Origin: Edaphochlamys debaryana
Lineage: Eukaryota > Chlorophyta > Chlorophyceae > Chlamydomonadales
DNA: 64,000 nt
Assembly: GCA_016858145.1 (NCBI GenBank)
Contig: JAEHOE010000072.1
Span: 62,001-126,000 of the forward strand
Direction: 5' to 3'
The position numbers and the translations under genes were made by a program. How positions within the stretch are numbered: the stretch's first letter is position 1; every line of letters begins with the position of its first letter. Shown here piece by piece: positions 53,501 through 64,000 of this stretch. A model generated the notes under the pieces. That model was not told the origin of the DNA and did not search any database. It was given only the letters and a program-made list of their open reading frames with translations.

Positions 53501-55835
53501 CACGCAGGCGCTCGTGCTGGCCGAGCCCGCCTTCGACACCGCCACCCTCCACTTCCTCTCCACCCGGGCTGCAGCGGAGGTGGACCTGTGCCTCGGCCTC
53601 CTGGTGAACGCTGCCATGCCGGAGCGGCTGCGGGACAGCGCCTGCCGTGCGGCCATGGGCTGCCTCCTGGCGCCCGCTTGCTTCGCCGCGCTCCCACTGC
53701 CTGCGCTTCACAAGCTGCTGGCCATGGTTGCGGGCCACGAGCAGCGCTTCCAGGCCTACGCCAAGCCCTTTGCGGACGCTGTCGTGGGCCGGCCGGAAAG
53801 CGCTGCGGTGATGAGGGCTCTCCTGGCGCACGCCCGAGACACCGTGCTGGCAGAGCCCGCCCTGGATGGGGCCGTGCTCCACTTCTTCTCCACCCGGGAC
53901 GCCTTTCACGTGCAAGTGTGCCTTGACCTCCTCACCAGCAGCGCCCTTCCCGAGCGGCTTCGCGAGGGCGCCTGCCGGGCGGTCATGAACACGCAGCTTG
54001 CGCCCGAAACGTTTGCGCGGCTGCAGCTGCCGGTCGTGCTGAGGCTGGCCCGCATGATAGCCGGGCCCGAGCTGCCCCTCGCCTCCTACGCCGGCGCCTT
54101 CGCCGCAGCGGTCCTGGCCCGGCCTGACCGCAACCACGCGCTCAGGGCCCTACTGACGGACCCCGCCACGCAGAGCACCGTCCTGGAGGAACCCGCCTTC
54201 GACGCTGCGGTACTGCAGTTCGTTTCGGCCAGCGCTGCGTCGGACCTGGAGCTGTGCCTGCAGCTGGCCTCCAGCGCCGCCCTGCCCGACCGCCTCCGCG
54301 AGCGCACGTGCGCGGCCCTCATGGGCAGCCTTCTGGCACCAGACGCGTTCCGCCTGCGGCCCCTGCCCTTCGTGCACCGGCTGGCGGGCCTGGCGTTCGG
54401 GCCGGATCCGCGCTTTGGGGCTCACGCGGGCGCGTTTACGGACGCTGTGCTGGCCCGGCCGGATACCCAGGAGGTGCTGCGGACGCTGCTGAGGGACACA
54501 GCGGCGGTGATTCGGGCCGTTATGGAGCGACACCCGCAGGCGGTGCGCTTGGCCCAGGGGCGGCGCAGGCAGCTGGAGGCGGAGACGGAGGGCGGCGAGC
54601 CGGCCTTGCGGTGGGATATGCCTGGTGCGCGTCTGCCGGCATACCCGCAGGTGAGGCGGCTGATTTGGTTAGGGCACAGGCTAGGAAGCATTGCTTTGCG
54701 CCTAACCTGTACTCGCTTGAACTCGCATTGGCCCTGGACTCGCTTGAACTCGCACCACGTCACCCCAGGGACACCGTTGGTTACGCCCACGTGGGGCCAT
54801 TCCTCGCTCGTCCATGCATCGTGCATGGCTCGAGAATGACGACGTTTCAACCCCTCCCTGCCCACTGCTCCCCTGCCTCACGCGGCCCAGGTCGAGGCCT
54901 TCCTCCGCGGCCCACAGCAGTCCTTCCGCTTCAACCCCAACGTCAACAGCATCGTCCAGGCCCGCGCCTGCGCCGCCGACATCACCCGGTGCCACCACGG
55001 CAGCGGCTACAGCTACAGCGCCGAGGCCGAGGGCAGGGGCAAGGAGACGTGCGTCATTGTACGGAAGAACGCAGGGGTGAACGCGCCGCAGCTGGCCGCT
55101 TACCAGGCGAGCGTCAAGGAGCTAGAGGCGCTCTGCGGCCTGCTCGGCGCCCGCATGCGGTCCCCGCCGCCACGGCACCCCCAAGCGGAGCCCGCGGCTG
55201 CAGCGGAGCCGCAGCGCCGCGTCCTGGCCCCCACGCAGCCGCCCGCATCCCACGCGGGCGAAGGCGCCCCACCGACGGTGGCCACGGCGGCACGGGCTCA
55301 GGGCTCCGTGCCCTTGGCCGGGGCCAAGCGGCCCGCGCCGGCTGGCCCGCTGGGCGTGCTGCAGGAGGCGGCGGCGCTGTACCCCCAGCTGGGGCCGGAG
55401 CAGCAGCGCCTGCTGCGGCACCAGATGCTTCTGGCCCAGGCGGAGCTGCAGCTGGGCTTCGGAGCCGGGGCGGGGGCGGGGGCGGGGGCGGGGCTCGCGG
55501 CCGCGTCCTTCAACGTTGGGGCGCAGCAGGCGCTGGGCGGCGCAGGGGCGGGGCTGGGGCTGGGGGCAGGGGCGGGGCTCGGGCCGGCCGCCGCCGTCGG
55601 CTTTAGCAGCGGAGAGGGAGCGGGGCTGATGGGAGCGGCAGCGGCGCAGCTGTACGCGGCCCAGTACCCGCTGCAGGCCTTGGGCCAGCAGCTCCCTTCG
55701 CAGCTGACGCAGCTGCTCTGGGCGCACCAGCAGCAGCAGCAGCGGACAGGGATGATGGGGGCATGGGGGCAGGGCAACTCGGCCGGCATGGGACCCGGCG
55801 TAGGCCACACGGGCCTGCAGGGCATGCCGCGCTAG
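50515..55835 (+). CDS. P4H-like Fe(II)/2OG dioxygenase, copy B, with five C-terminal repeats
   Basis: Exons: 50515-50839, 50977-51102, 51352-51854, 52116-54650, 54891-55835 (TAG); 1,477 residues, in phase. The ATG at 50515 is the first Met in frame before the conserved PAWEQQLQDALDGL start shared with copy C. The catalytic core has the 2OG-oxygenase residues: HRDTEK (His143, Asp145), YADCEHQL (His214) and SGLRVVLAYNLV (Arg224), with MFGTLLVQLPVEGGHTGGEL between. A second conserved block (NSGPTLRYWYHTGVAVFWPR) follows an acidic linker. Residues ~561-1117 are five tandem ~112-residue helical repeats. The last exon has a FLRGPQQS block, then Gly/Ala/Gln-rich sequence. The core resembles prolyl-4-hydroxylase-type domains found in algae and fungi; the substrate is unknown. 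This is the only one of the three local copies with a complete metal-binding triad. Confidence 0.85.
52842..54512 (+). repeat. Five tandem 330-336 bp protein-coding repeats
   Basis: Units begin at 52842, 53178, 53514, 53844 and 54180, each starting V-L-x-x-P-x-F/L-D and containing ALPERLR, LAPxxFAxLPL and a closing AxLxRPDxxxVLxxLL segment. They diverge at many sites but keep length to within two codons. All lie in one exon of dioxygenase B; copy C has a single unit, split by an intron. Confidence 0.93.
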
Positions 55836-56691
55836 CCGTAACGCAACGGCCGCGCTGAGCCGGAAAGCACGGGCTCGGAGGACAGCCATAACTGAAGCAG
55901 GAGTAGCACTCTGGATAGGAGAGCAGGTGGAGGGCAGGAGAGCAGGTGGAGGGGAAGCAGCGCGTATGAGCTGTTGGTTTGCTGCTTGGAGTTATTGACG
56001 TCCCGGCCATTGGTTGGTGCTGGCCCTTGAACGTCGGCATTGTGTCCCCTGGAAGGTGGTTCAGAACAGAACAGGGCAGGGTCAGGGGGCTAGCGGACGT
56101 GCTTGCTGACCTGTTGTACATAGTTCACGTTAGATACGATGTGCAGGCTGTTCGGTGCGGGTGTACAAAAGGAGCGTCTGCTGCTGAGTTGCGGTAGGAG
56201 GGGTTGAAGTTTGCATGCATCAATCGAAGCTCACCAGGGTTACGGGGTGGTAATCGAGGAGGGGGCTGCGCACTACTGCATTAAGCACAGCAGAACTTTG
56301 CCGGTCCTGCACTGCCGATGGTCCGCTGGCTGGGCCCCTGTCCGATGTCATCTGCCCCGGGCTGTGTGGTACAGTTAGCGTTCGGGTGGGATGGGCGGTC
56401 ATGGATGGGTCGTGGACTCGTGGTAGGAGCCGGAAGGCGAGAGGGCAAGATGCGGGCGTGATATGGGCCCTTGGCATTCGCGTCTCCATAACCGCTGGGC
56501 GCTGGCACAGGATGCAAATCCCGCAAGGCGTGCTGTGTGGCCGTACTTGGATTCAGACCCGCAATTTCGCGCGACAGCGAAGAACAGCCCTGCTTGCGCG
56601 CAGCACAAGCGCGTTCCTCAGCCTATTTTGACATGTAAGCTCACTAATGTGCAAACTCGGCCTTTGACCGGCGCGCGCGCGGGAAGCCGAT
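55836..56691. other. Dioxygenase B 3' UTR and promoter of copy C
   Basis: No coding gene. A TGTAA at 56634-56638 is the best poly(A) signal for copy B (~800-base 3' UTR) and lies only 54 bases before the start codon of copy C, so the promoter of C probably overlaps the 3' UTR of B. A short 18-base direct repeat (GAGCAGGTGGAGG) is at 55920-55952. Confidence 0.5.
56634..56638 (+). terminator. TGTAA poly(A) signal, dioxygenase B
   Basis: Only TGTAA found between the stop of copy B (55835) and the start of copy C (56692). Motif match. Confidence 0.4.
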
Positions 56692-59600
56692 ATGCCTCCT
56701 CAGCGTCCAGCTTGGGAACAGCAGCTTCAAGAAGCGCTAGACGGTGTTCAGACATGCGGCAGCTTTGCTGCAACTGGCCTGCTCGCGGCTAAGCAGCCGC
56801 GGTTGGCCGTGCAGGGCCTTGGCAACATTAGCGTGCCGCTGTCGCGCAAGGATGCTGCTTCGCTGCTGCGCGTGGGCAGAATCGCTCCGTTTGGATTTGG
56901 AAATGAGACCGTCCAGGGCCAATCCGTTCGTCGTGGCAAGCAGCTGGACGCATCGCGAGTGCGGCTCCATGGCTGGGAGCAGACCCTCCAGCACATCACG
57001 CAGCGTGAGTGTGTCGCTCATGCTGCTTGGGGCTATACCAAAGTGGTGCCCAAAGCTTAGCTCCGCGGTGTGGACCCGCACATGTCACCCATCCCGCCTG
57101 CCCTGCCCCCCGCCCCGCCCATCCTCAGTCGCGGTCGACGCGCTGGGCATCCAGGGCCCCGATGCCCTGGGCGTGGAGGCGCGGCTGTACAAGCTGCTGG
57201 TGTACGAGGAGGGTGGCCACTTCCTGGAGCAACGGGACACCGAGAAGGAGCCGGGTGGGTGAGGGGCACTTGGGCTTCAGTACCGGTGCCTTAGCCCCGC
57301 CCTGCCGTGCTCCCTCTGTCTCGATATTTACTCCCTTTGCACTCCTCCTCCCGCACCGCCAGGCATGTTCGGCACTCTGCTCGTCCAGCTGCCCGTGGTG
57401 GGCGGCCACACGGGCGGCGAGCTGCACATCAAGCACGAGGGCCGGCGGCTCAAGTGGCGCACGGCTCCCACCGGAAAGGCCTCCCCAACCGAGGCCAGCA
57501 GCAAGCCAGGCACTGTTGAGCTCTCCTACGCCGCCTTCTACGCGGACTGTGAGCACCAGCTCATGCCCGTACAGTCCGGCCTGCGTGTCGTACTGTCGTA
57601 CAACCTCGTACACACGGGGCCCCGACGGGGGGTGCACGGGCTCGGGCTCTCCGCTGAGCACATGCAGGGCCTGGCGGCGGCGGTACGGGCATGGGAGGAA
57701 ACCCCAATGGCTGAGGCCAGAGGGCACCTGCTGGCCCTGCCCCTGGAGCACCAGTATACCGAGTTCAACCTGTCGTTCGGGGGCCTCAAGGGCCGCGACC
57801 ACACGCGCGTGCAGGCGCTGCTGGGCTGCGGGCTGCTGGAGGTCCGACTGGGGCTGCTCCACAAGCACGTGAGCCTGGCTTAGCTAGGTCCCGGACTTGG
57901 AGTGGCTAGCACCGGTGATTGTGCACGTGCTGCTTGCCCGCAGCGTGCCTGCACTGCTGTATGCATTGGCACCGCCCTCAGTGGTGCTCCTTGCTTGCCC
58001 TTGCCTTTCCGCCTCGTCCGACAAGACCGTTCCGTTTTGAAGTTCCGCCCCGACCCGTCCCGCTTCCGTCCTCCGCTGCCTACGGGTGCCAGTGCCCGCC
58101 GATATTCAAGCTTGCTCCCCGATCTTGCACCCCCCTCTTGCCTTCAGGTGCGGGGCAACGTGTCTTACGCCTGCCTGCGAGCCGCCGAGGAGCGGCGCGA
58201 ACGCTACGACGGCTATGGGTACGACAGCGCGGACGAGGAGTCGGACCAGGCAGACGATGACGAGGACGAGGACGTGTGCATGAGTGACGTCATCTCGGAG
58301 GGCTGCTCCGTGCCGTGCTGGCTGCGCCCCGACGAGGCCCGCGGCGGCGGTGAAGGCGGCGGGACCGCTGACGCCAGCCACAGCGCCGGCGCCAGCGAAG
58401 AGGGCGGCAGCACTAGCAGCGAAGGCAGCAGCGCCGCCAGCAGCGAAGGCGGCAGCGGCGCCCGCAGCGAAGGCGGCGACGGCACCAGCAGCCGTGGTGG
58501 CGGCGGCATCAGCGGCGGTGGTGGCAGCGGCATCAGCAGCGACCAGGGCGGCGATGCCAGCGGCGGGGGCGGCGATGGTGGCGACGCCGCTTACAGCAAC
58601 GGTGGTGGCGCCCTTGGCAGTGTTGGCGGCGGGGCCCGTGGCAGCGGCGGCGGCGGGGCCCGCAGGCCCATCCTTCTCGGCAGCGCCAGCGACATCAGCA
58701 ACGGCAGCGACCGCCCTGGCCTGTGCAGTGCCAGCCAGGTCGGTGCTGATGACAGCGACAGCGGGGAGCTCGTCCTCCGCAGCGCCAGTCAAGTCGGCGT
58801 CGACGACAACAGTAGTGACGGCGACAGCGCCGACAGCGGTGACAGCGACAGCCAGGACGGTCCCAGCGGCCGCGTGCCGGACAGCATCCGGGATCTGTAC
58901 GGCACCGATCTGCTGGAGCTGCTGGAGGAGCGGGTACTGGGCAACACGGGCATCTTCTTCGACGACCCAGATGAGCGGCAGGTGACGCCCTATCTAGGCA
59001 ACGCCGCGCCGCAGGTGGCGTTCGAGTACCGCGCCGCCATTGCGGTTTTCTGGCCGCGGAACCGCGCCGCCGCCGTGGCCTGCGGCCTGGGGTTTGGAGC
59101 GGGCCTGATGAGGCTCGAGCGCCTGATCAAGGCCGGCGGCGATCCGAGCGATGCCGTACAGATGCTGGAGGCGCTGGTGGAGCTGGAGGAAGGTGGCGGA
59201 GGCAAGGTGCTGGATCGCGTTGACTGGAGCCCCGGCCCGGAGGAGCTTCTGAAGGTGCTGACGTCACCGGCGGCGCGAGCGATGACGGGGATGGCGGCGC
59301 CGGCAGCTGCTGCGGCGGCGCGCTACGTAGCCGCCGCGGGGCCCAAGCTACGGAAGAAGCCCCCGCAGCATGCCTGGGCGGCGGCGCTGGCGGACGCTGC
59401 CGCCAAGTTGGGTGCTCCCGTGTTCGATGAGGCGGTGGTGGGGTTCGTGGCCGCCTGTGCCTGCTCCCACCTGGAGGTGTGCGGGCAGCTGGCCACCAGT
59501 GCCGCCCTGCCACAGCGCCTGCGTGAGTCCAGCCCTGTGCCTCTCTGAAAGGGTTTTGGCGGAATCCTGTGGGCTGTCTGACGCTTCGGAAGAGTGCTGC

Positions 59601-61305
59601 CCGTGTCCATGACCCCAGCTGCCCTCTCTGGACCGCCCAACTCCTGCATCCTCCGCCGCCCACGCTCTCACCCGCCGATCCACGCACCCCTCCATCTCTT
59701 CATCCGCTCCGGCCCCCAGGCCCCGGCGTCTGCGACTCCCTCCTGGACGCCCTCCTGGCCCCCACCGCCTTCGCCCAGCTGCCCGCCCCCGACCTCTGCC
59801 GCGTCGCCGCCCTGGTCACCCACCCCCGCCACCATCGCCGCCTCAGGGCCCGCGCCGCGGCCTTTGCGGACGCGGTCCTGGCCCGGTCGGACCGCCAGGA
59901 CGTACTCAGGGAGGTGCTTGGCAGCCTCATGAACGGCGCCATTATGAATGGGGAGGAGCAGCGGAAGCAGCAGCAGCTGCAGCCGCACGTGGAGCGGCTG
60001 GCGCGGGAGCGGCTGCGGGAGCTGGAGGAGGCCACGGCGGGGGGCGAGCCGGTGCTGAGCTGGGAGCAGCCCAGTGCGCGGCTGCCGGCGTACCCCCAGG
60101 TCAGTAGTGGGATAGGGTGTTAGCGGCATTAGGGACGGGTTGGAGGAGGGCGGCACGGGCCTCTCTCGGGGCCTGGGGCATTGAGTCTGTGCGGGGGAAG
60201 AGGCTCTCACCTTTGCCGCATAAAACCTACCCCCGTGCCCTCTTCCCTGCCCCTTCCTCCTCCCAGATCCAGGCCTTCCTGCGCGGGCCACAGCAGTCCG
60301 CCTGCTTCAGCCATGGCTTCAGGAACATTGCCGAGGCACGAGAGTTCGCCACTACCGTATTCGGGACGCTTGGGAGGCTCGTGTGGAGGAACGGCTACTG
60401 CGTCACCGTGGAGGCGGGCGGCGCGGGCCGTAACGCCTACATCCGGGTGACTAAGGGCACGGCGCCGTACGACAGGGCGCTGGCCAAGTGGCGGGCGGAC
60501 GCGGCCGAGCGGTCACGTGTGCGCCAGCTCCTCGGCCTCGAGCCCCCGCCCCCGCCCGCCCCAGCGCCGCCCCCGCCGGCGGCGGCGGGAGCTCGCGCAG
60601 CAGGCGCAGCAGCGCCCGGCGGCTGGGCTGCGGCCCCGGCGGCCGCCACAGCCCCCAAGCGGGCCGCTGCACCAGCCCTAGGCCACGTACCAGCCTCTAA
60701 GCGCGCGGCTGCACCGGCGCAAGCGCCAGCCCCGGCCCGCGCGGCAGCGGCGCCAGCGGCTGGCCCTGGCCCTGGCCCTGCGCTCGCCGGCCACCGCCTG
60801 CAGCTGCCGAACGGCGGCGCAGCGGCGGCGGGTGGCAACGGCGGAGCGCCGGTCGCAGCGGCGGCACTGGCGGCACCGGCACCGGCGGCAGCGGCAGGAG
60901 CGCCCGCGCCCAGCTCGGTCCAGGGCGTGCTGTGCGATGCAGCGGCTGGACGCCATGCAGCGGTCCATGCATGCGCAGCACGTGGCCATGCAGCAGCAGA
61001 TCTGGGCCATGCACGTGCAGCTGCGGGAGCAGTACGCGCAGGCCATGGGCGCGGGCGCATGCGGCGGGACAGGGCCGGGCGCGGGCGCGGGGGCGGGGAT
61101 GTCGGCGGCGCCGTCGGGCACAGCGGGCGGTGCGGCTATGGGGCCAGCGGCGGGGCAGCCGGCAGGGGCCGGTTCTGGAGGGCCCGTGCAGCAGCGGGCG
61201 CTGATGCCGCTGCAGCCGCAGCAAGCCTACGTAGCTCAACCGCCCCTGGGGCTGGCGCAGTGGCAGCAGCAGCCGGGTTGGGCCGGGATGCCGTACGGGG
61301 CCTGA
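56692..61305 (+). CDS. P4H-like Fe(II)/2OG dioxygenase, copy C, with His-to-Gln change
   Basis: Exons: 56692-57004, 57129-57254, 57363-57868, 58148-59522, 59720-60099, 60267-61305; borders and phases of the first three match copies A and B exactly. The core is closely similar to B (MFGTLLVQLPVVGGHTGGEL; YADCEHQLMPVQSGLRVVLS), but the HxD motif reads EQRDTEK: Gln replaces the first metal-binding His, so activity is doubtful unless a neighbouring His (GGHF) substitutes. Exon 4 adds a long Ser/Gly-rich acidic linker, then the family's AAIAVFWPRNRAAAVACGLG block. One C-terminal repeat spans exons 4-5. Exon 6 begins IQAFLRGPQQSACF. Near 60931 the frame shifts by one base: Ala/Pro-rich coding upstream, then Gln/Met-rich sequence in the next frame (SMHAQHVAMQQQIWAMHVQL) ending in TGA at 61303-61305. 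Without the shift, the original frame runs Arg-rich to 61355. Confidence 0.78.
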
Positions 61306-62026
61306 ATGGGGACAATACGGGCCCAGGCGCACCCAGCCCTTGCAAGCAGGGGTAGGCGGGGCGGCCGCCGGGGTAGGCACCCCACCGATACGAGCGGGGG
61401 GGCCGGGTTGTACGTGTATCAATATGGGCTGCAGCAAGCTTTCAGTGACAAGAGCGAGGGCTAGATTACTGACGTAGGGATGGAGTGCAGGGCGAGGCAC
61501 GGTGACAAGAAGCATCTGACGGAGTTGCAGGGGGGGCACTGCCGTGCCTGGCACCCAGTGGTTGAGGCCGAGGGCGGTTGCCGGTGGGGTCGCTGCCCAG
61601 CGCCTTCTGCCACACGGCCTGCTTGCCCTCGTGCTTGATGTATCATTAGGACGGATCAGGCAGGCCGCTTTTGTGAGCAGTCTCGTGGCCTCAGCCATCG
61701 CGCAGTTGGGGGGGAAGGGGATGCGGGCACGGCTGCATGAAGACGTTGATGGGGGGGGGGCAGCCCGAACGACGTCGTTGGGGCGGATAGCCACATGAAC
61801 AGGGACGAGCACTTGAGGGCTGACGGTTACCGGAGGCTCGGGGTCAGGTGCTCTCCAGCAACATACATACACCGAAATCACTGCGCAATAGCAAACTAGC
61901 ATACTAGCATGACGGCAGCGGCCTCGACGTGTCGGGGCTCCGACATGGCTCCGACATAAGCTGCACGGATTTCAGGTCCTGCGACAGTTTTAGGTAACCA
62001 GTAGCCAGGACAGCCTATGGGTAGCC
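61306..62026. other. Intergenic region with a dioxygenase gene scrap
   Basis: No intact gene. Contains an antisense dioxygenase fragment (61551-61641) and the promoter region of the next gene. No TGTAA seen for copy C. Confidence 0.5.
61551..61641 (-). pseudogene. Solo antisense fragment of dioxygenase exon 3
   Basis: The minus strand matches 51427-51505 of copy B (coding HIKHEGKQAVWQTAPGSDPT and the following LGLNHW) at most positions, with a ~7-base insertion (GGCAACC) and a few substitutions. The LGLNHW part is present in B but not in C, so the fragment derives from a B-like copy. No other exons of the gene lie nearby. Confidence 0.85.
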
Positions 62027-64000
62027 ATGCCGAGACAACGCGCCCCAAAGCTGCCGAAAGCCATACAGGATGCGCTCAGCGGCTTGCCAGCAGTCGCGCC
62101 TCGCCTCAACGGCCTCGCAACCCCGCCGCTGGGTTTGGCTGCTCTCAGGATCCACGCAGCGGCCTTGAAGGAGATATGCGAAGACATCGCGCTGGGCTTG
62201 GACTCCGCGGACATGGTGCTGGAGGCGATGGCGACGCAGCGCGACAAAGCTGTCGCGCTTGTGCAGCTGGCGGCCTTTGCGTGCCGTATGGACATCACAG
62301 GCGGCATCCCCGAGCTCGGCCTGCACGAAACCGCGCACGCTTCGCTCGGCGTGATCGGCGCAATTGCAGCCGCGGGGGTTTGGGATGCCTCGGGCCGCGG
62401 CAGGGCCGTCGCTGCCGACCTGTCCTGGGCCTTTCTTAAGGGTCACAACCTGCACGCCGCCGCTAAGCAGGCGGCGAGCGCGGCTGCGGTGCTGGCGTCG
62501 CGGGAGCGGCAGGCGGGGCTCTCGGCGGGCAGCCTGGGCCGGTTCCGATTGCGGGCCGGGCAGATGGCGGGTGCGACCATGGCCCTTGTGTCAAATCTTG
62601 TCGCGTTCGTGAGGGAGCATCGGGACCGCGCCCTAGTGGAGGCGGTGCTGTTGGCCCTGCGCGAGAGCCGTCTGCTGGAGCACACGGGCAGGGTGCTGCT
62701 GCTGCTGCCGCCCGGCCCTGGCGAGGACCCCGCCCCCGAGGCCCTGGTTGAGGCTCAGCACATGGCCCACTACTACCTGTCCAGTGCGTTCATACAGCTG
62801 CGTGGCGCAGAGGACAGCGTGTCAAGCTCTCCAGACAGCGAGCTGAAGCGCATCTTCGGGAGGTGCGGCCTCCACGCGCTGCTGGCCCTGGGGGCTTCCT
62901 CGCTGGCAGCGGCGGACGGCGGGCCCTGCGGCCTGCCAGGCGAGCCGCTGCTCAGGTGGCCACGCGAGCTGCCCTTCGCCTCAGTCAGTGGCGAATGCAT
63001 AGCAGCCCTCGCCTGCGCCTTGACAGCCGACCTTCAAAGCCCGGCGCCCCGGCCCTCGTCCCGCGCCCGCATCCGCATGCCCGTGCGGGTGCTCCGGCTG
63101 GCCGGAGCGTCCGCACGCGCGCGGCGTGTGGCCGTGGTTGGAGCGGGGGGCGGCAAACTGGTGGTGGACCTGAGCTGGAGCGGCGGGCGGCTGCGGGGCT
63201 CCCAGCAGTTCGCCCGGCTTCTGGGCCGAGACAGGATCACCGATGTGGCCAGTGTTACAATTGCTGAGCTTGTTTCATCCTTCACCTGCTGTCCGCGGGC
63301 GTGCGCCGCCGAGGCAGGACCCCTCCTGGCGGCGTACTTCACGGGCGCACGGCACTGCCTCGCGGGCCTGTCGGGGGAGGAGACCCTCAGCCCTCGATCA
63401 CCCCTGCGGTGCGCCCTTCCACACCTGCTGACCACCGTCGCGCAGTCCCTGCTGCTCGACCAAGGCAAGCGTGCGCTCGGCAAGCGCCCTATCTGTATAT
63501 GCCTCTTACCTGATGCCAGCTCGCTAGCTATCCGTGTGTACCCTGCGCTGTGATAGACGGTGTTGAAGCTTACCGGTAGGCGGCACAGGTCTACACCCCG
63601 TCACGTGTCTCACGTGCTGCGCGCCGCCGGCCGCTTGCCTCCCGCAGGGAGCGAGAACTTCATCTACGAATTGATGATGTGGCCGTCCGGCCTTTCCGCC
63701 GAAGCAGCGGCGGCGCTGGAGGGCGGCGTGGTGCCGCTGCTGGAGAGCTCCTCCGCGCCGCCGGCGACGAGCCGGCCGGGACCGAGGGTCACATGGCCAG
63801 AAGACTCCTGTGCGAGCTGTGCCCTTGCTCCAGCCTGGTCGCGCTGCTGGTTCACAGCCCGCCCCGCCAGGCCGCGGCCTTCCTGGCCACGCTCTCCAAG
63901 CTGCTGAGGCGCACGCCGCCCGCGGCGCTGCTGGAGCCAACCCCTCCGCAAGACGGCCCGCTGGTGCCCGGTGCGTGGCTCGCCGCCACCGATCAGCTCG
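62027..64000 (+). CDS. Unknown helical protein, 5' part
   Basis: Runs off the window. Exon 1 62027-63464 begins at an ATG and encodes 479 residues rich in Ala and Leu, with amphipathic helices (e.g. LRIHAAALKEICEDIALGLD; HNLHAAAKQAASAAAVLASR) and no recognisable catalytic motif; an ARM/HEAT-like fold is a guess. The donor is AAG|GCAAGC (GC type), joining in phase to an acceptor at 63647. Exon 2 (from 63648) starts GSENFIYELMMWPSGLSAEA. Near 63742-63746 one base seems missing: the frame before reads ...GGVVPLLE and the next frame continues with ELLRAAGDEPAGTEGHMARR and further helical sequence to at least 63967. A donor (G|GTGCGT) may follow at about 63971. No similarity to the dioxygenases was seen. 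Confidence 0.65.

Noticed and set aside
54254..55606. 450-residue plus frame overlapping dioxygenase B
   Set aside because: Out of frame with the repeats and the last exon of B; composition is Gly/Arg/Ala frame-shadow.
60697..61902. 401-residue minus-strand frame opposite dioxygenase C
   Set aside because: Shadow of the Ala/Pro-rich exon 6; only its distal part reflects the real antisense gene scrap at 61551-61641.

Overview
This is nuclear DNA of a GC-rich, intron-dense green alga, most likely a volvocine (Chlamydomonas/Volvox group). The evidence is about 95 short GT-AG (some GC-AG) introns, TGTAA poly(A) signals 0.6-1 kb downstream of several stop codons, Ala/Pro/Ser-rich secreted glycoproteins, and a selenocysteine glutathione peroxidase with an in-frame TGA. 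No bacterial, viral or intact transposon genes were seen. Exon coordinates come from conserved protein segments, splice consensus and phase bookkeeping by eye. Most are phase-consistent from end to end, but none is checked against RNA.

Layout. 50-2612 (+): 3' part of a mitochondrial type-II prohibitin (PHB2-like). 4476-5969 (+): unknown protein with a hydrophobic N-terminus. 7034-11342 (+): selenoprotein glutathione peroxidase, with its first two exons duplicated about 2.5 kb upstream. 12626-14819 (-): NHL-type beta-propeller/BTB protein with an apparent one-base deletion. 16220-24577 (-): 22-exon SRA-SET (SUVH-type) histone H3K9 methyltransferase, SET domain split by a ~208-residue insertion. 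24813-31815 (+): 21-exon ADA2 adaptor (ZZ, SANT, SWIRM), head-to-head with the SUVH gene across 235 bp. 32780-37155 (-): predicted secreted protein of unknown function. 37768-41999 (+): signal peptide, very long Ala/Pro/Ser-rich domain, perfect Kunitz (BPTI) domain and GPI-like tail, head-to-head with the previous gene. 43051-46094 (-): chloroplast ascorbate peroxidase.

47520-61305 holds a three-member local family of prolyl-4-hydroxylase-like Fe(II)/2-oxoglutarate dioxygenases. Copy A (-) and B (+) diverge from 242 bp; copy C (+) follows B. Only B keeps the His of the HxD metal motif; A and C have Gln there. A also carries an in-frame stop. B carries five ~112-residue C-terminal repeats, C has one, and A has at most a trace. 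An antisense scrap of the same family lies at 61551-61641. 62027-64000 (+) is the 5' part of an unknown, probably helical protein running off the window.

Themes: GPX and APX are peroxide-scavenging enzymes; SUVH and ADA2 are opposing chromatin regulators sharing one promoter region; two secreted proteins share another. Many introns contain short tandem copies of the neighbouring exon-intron junction, and GC-AG introns appear unusually common. Three single-base indels interrupt otherwise good frames, so assembly errors should be considered before calling pseudogenes.
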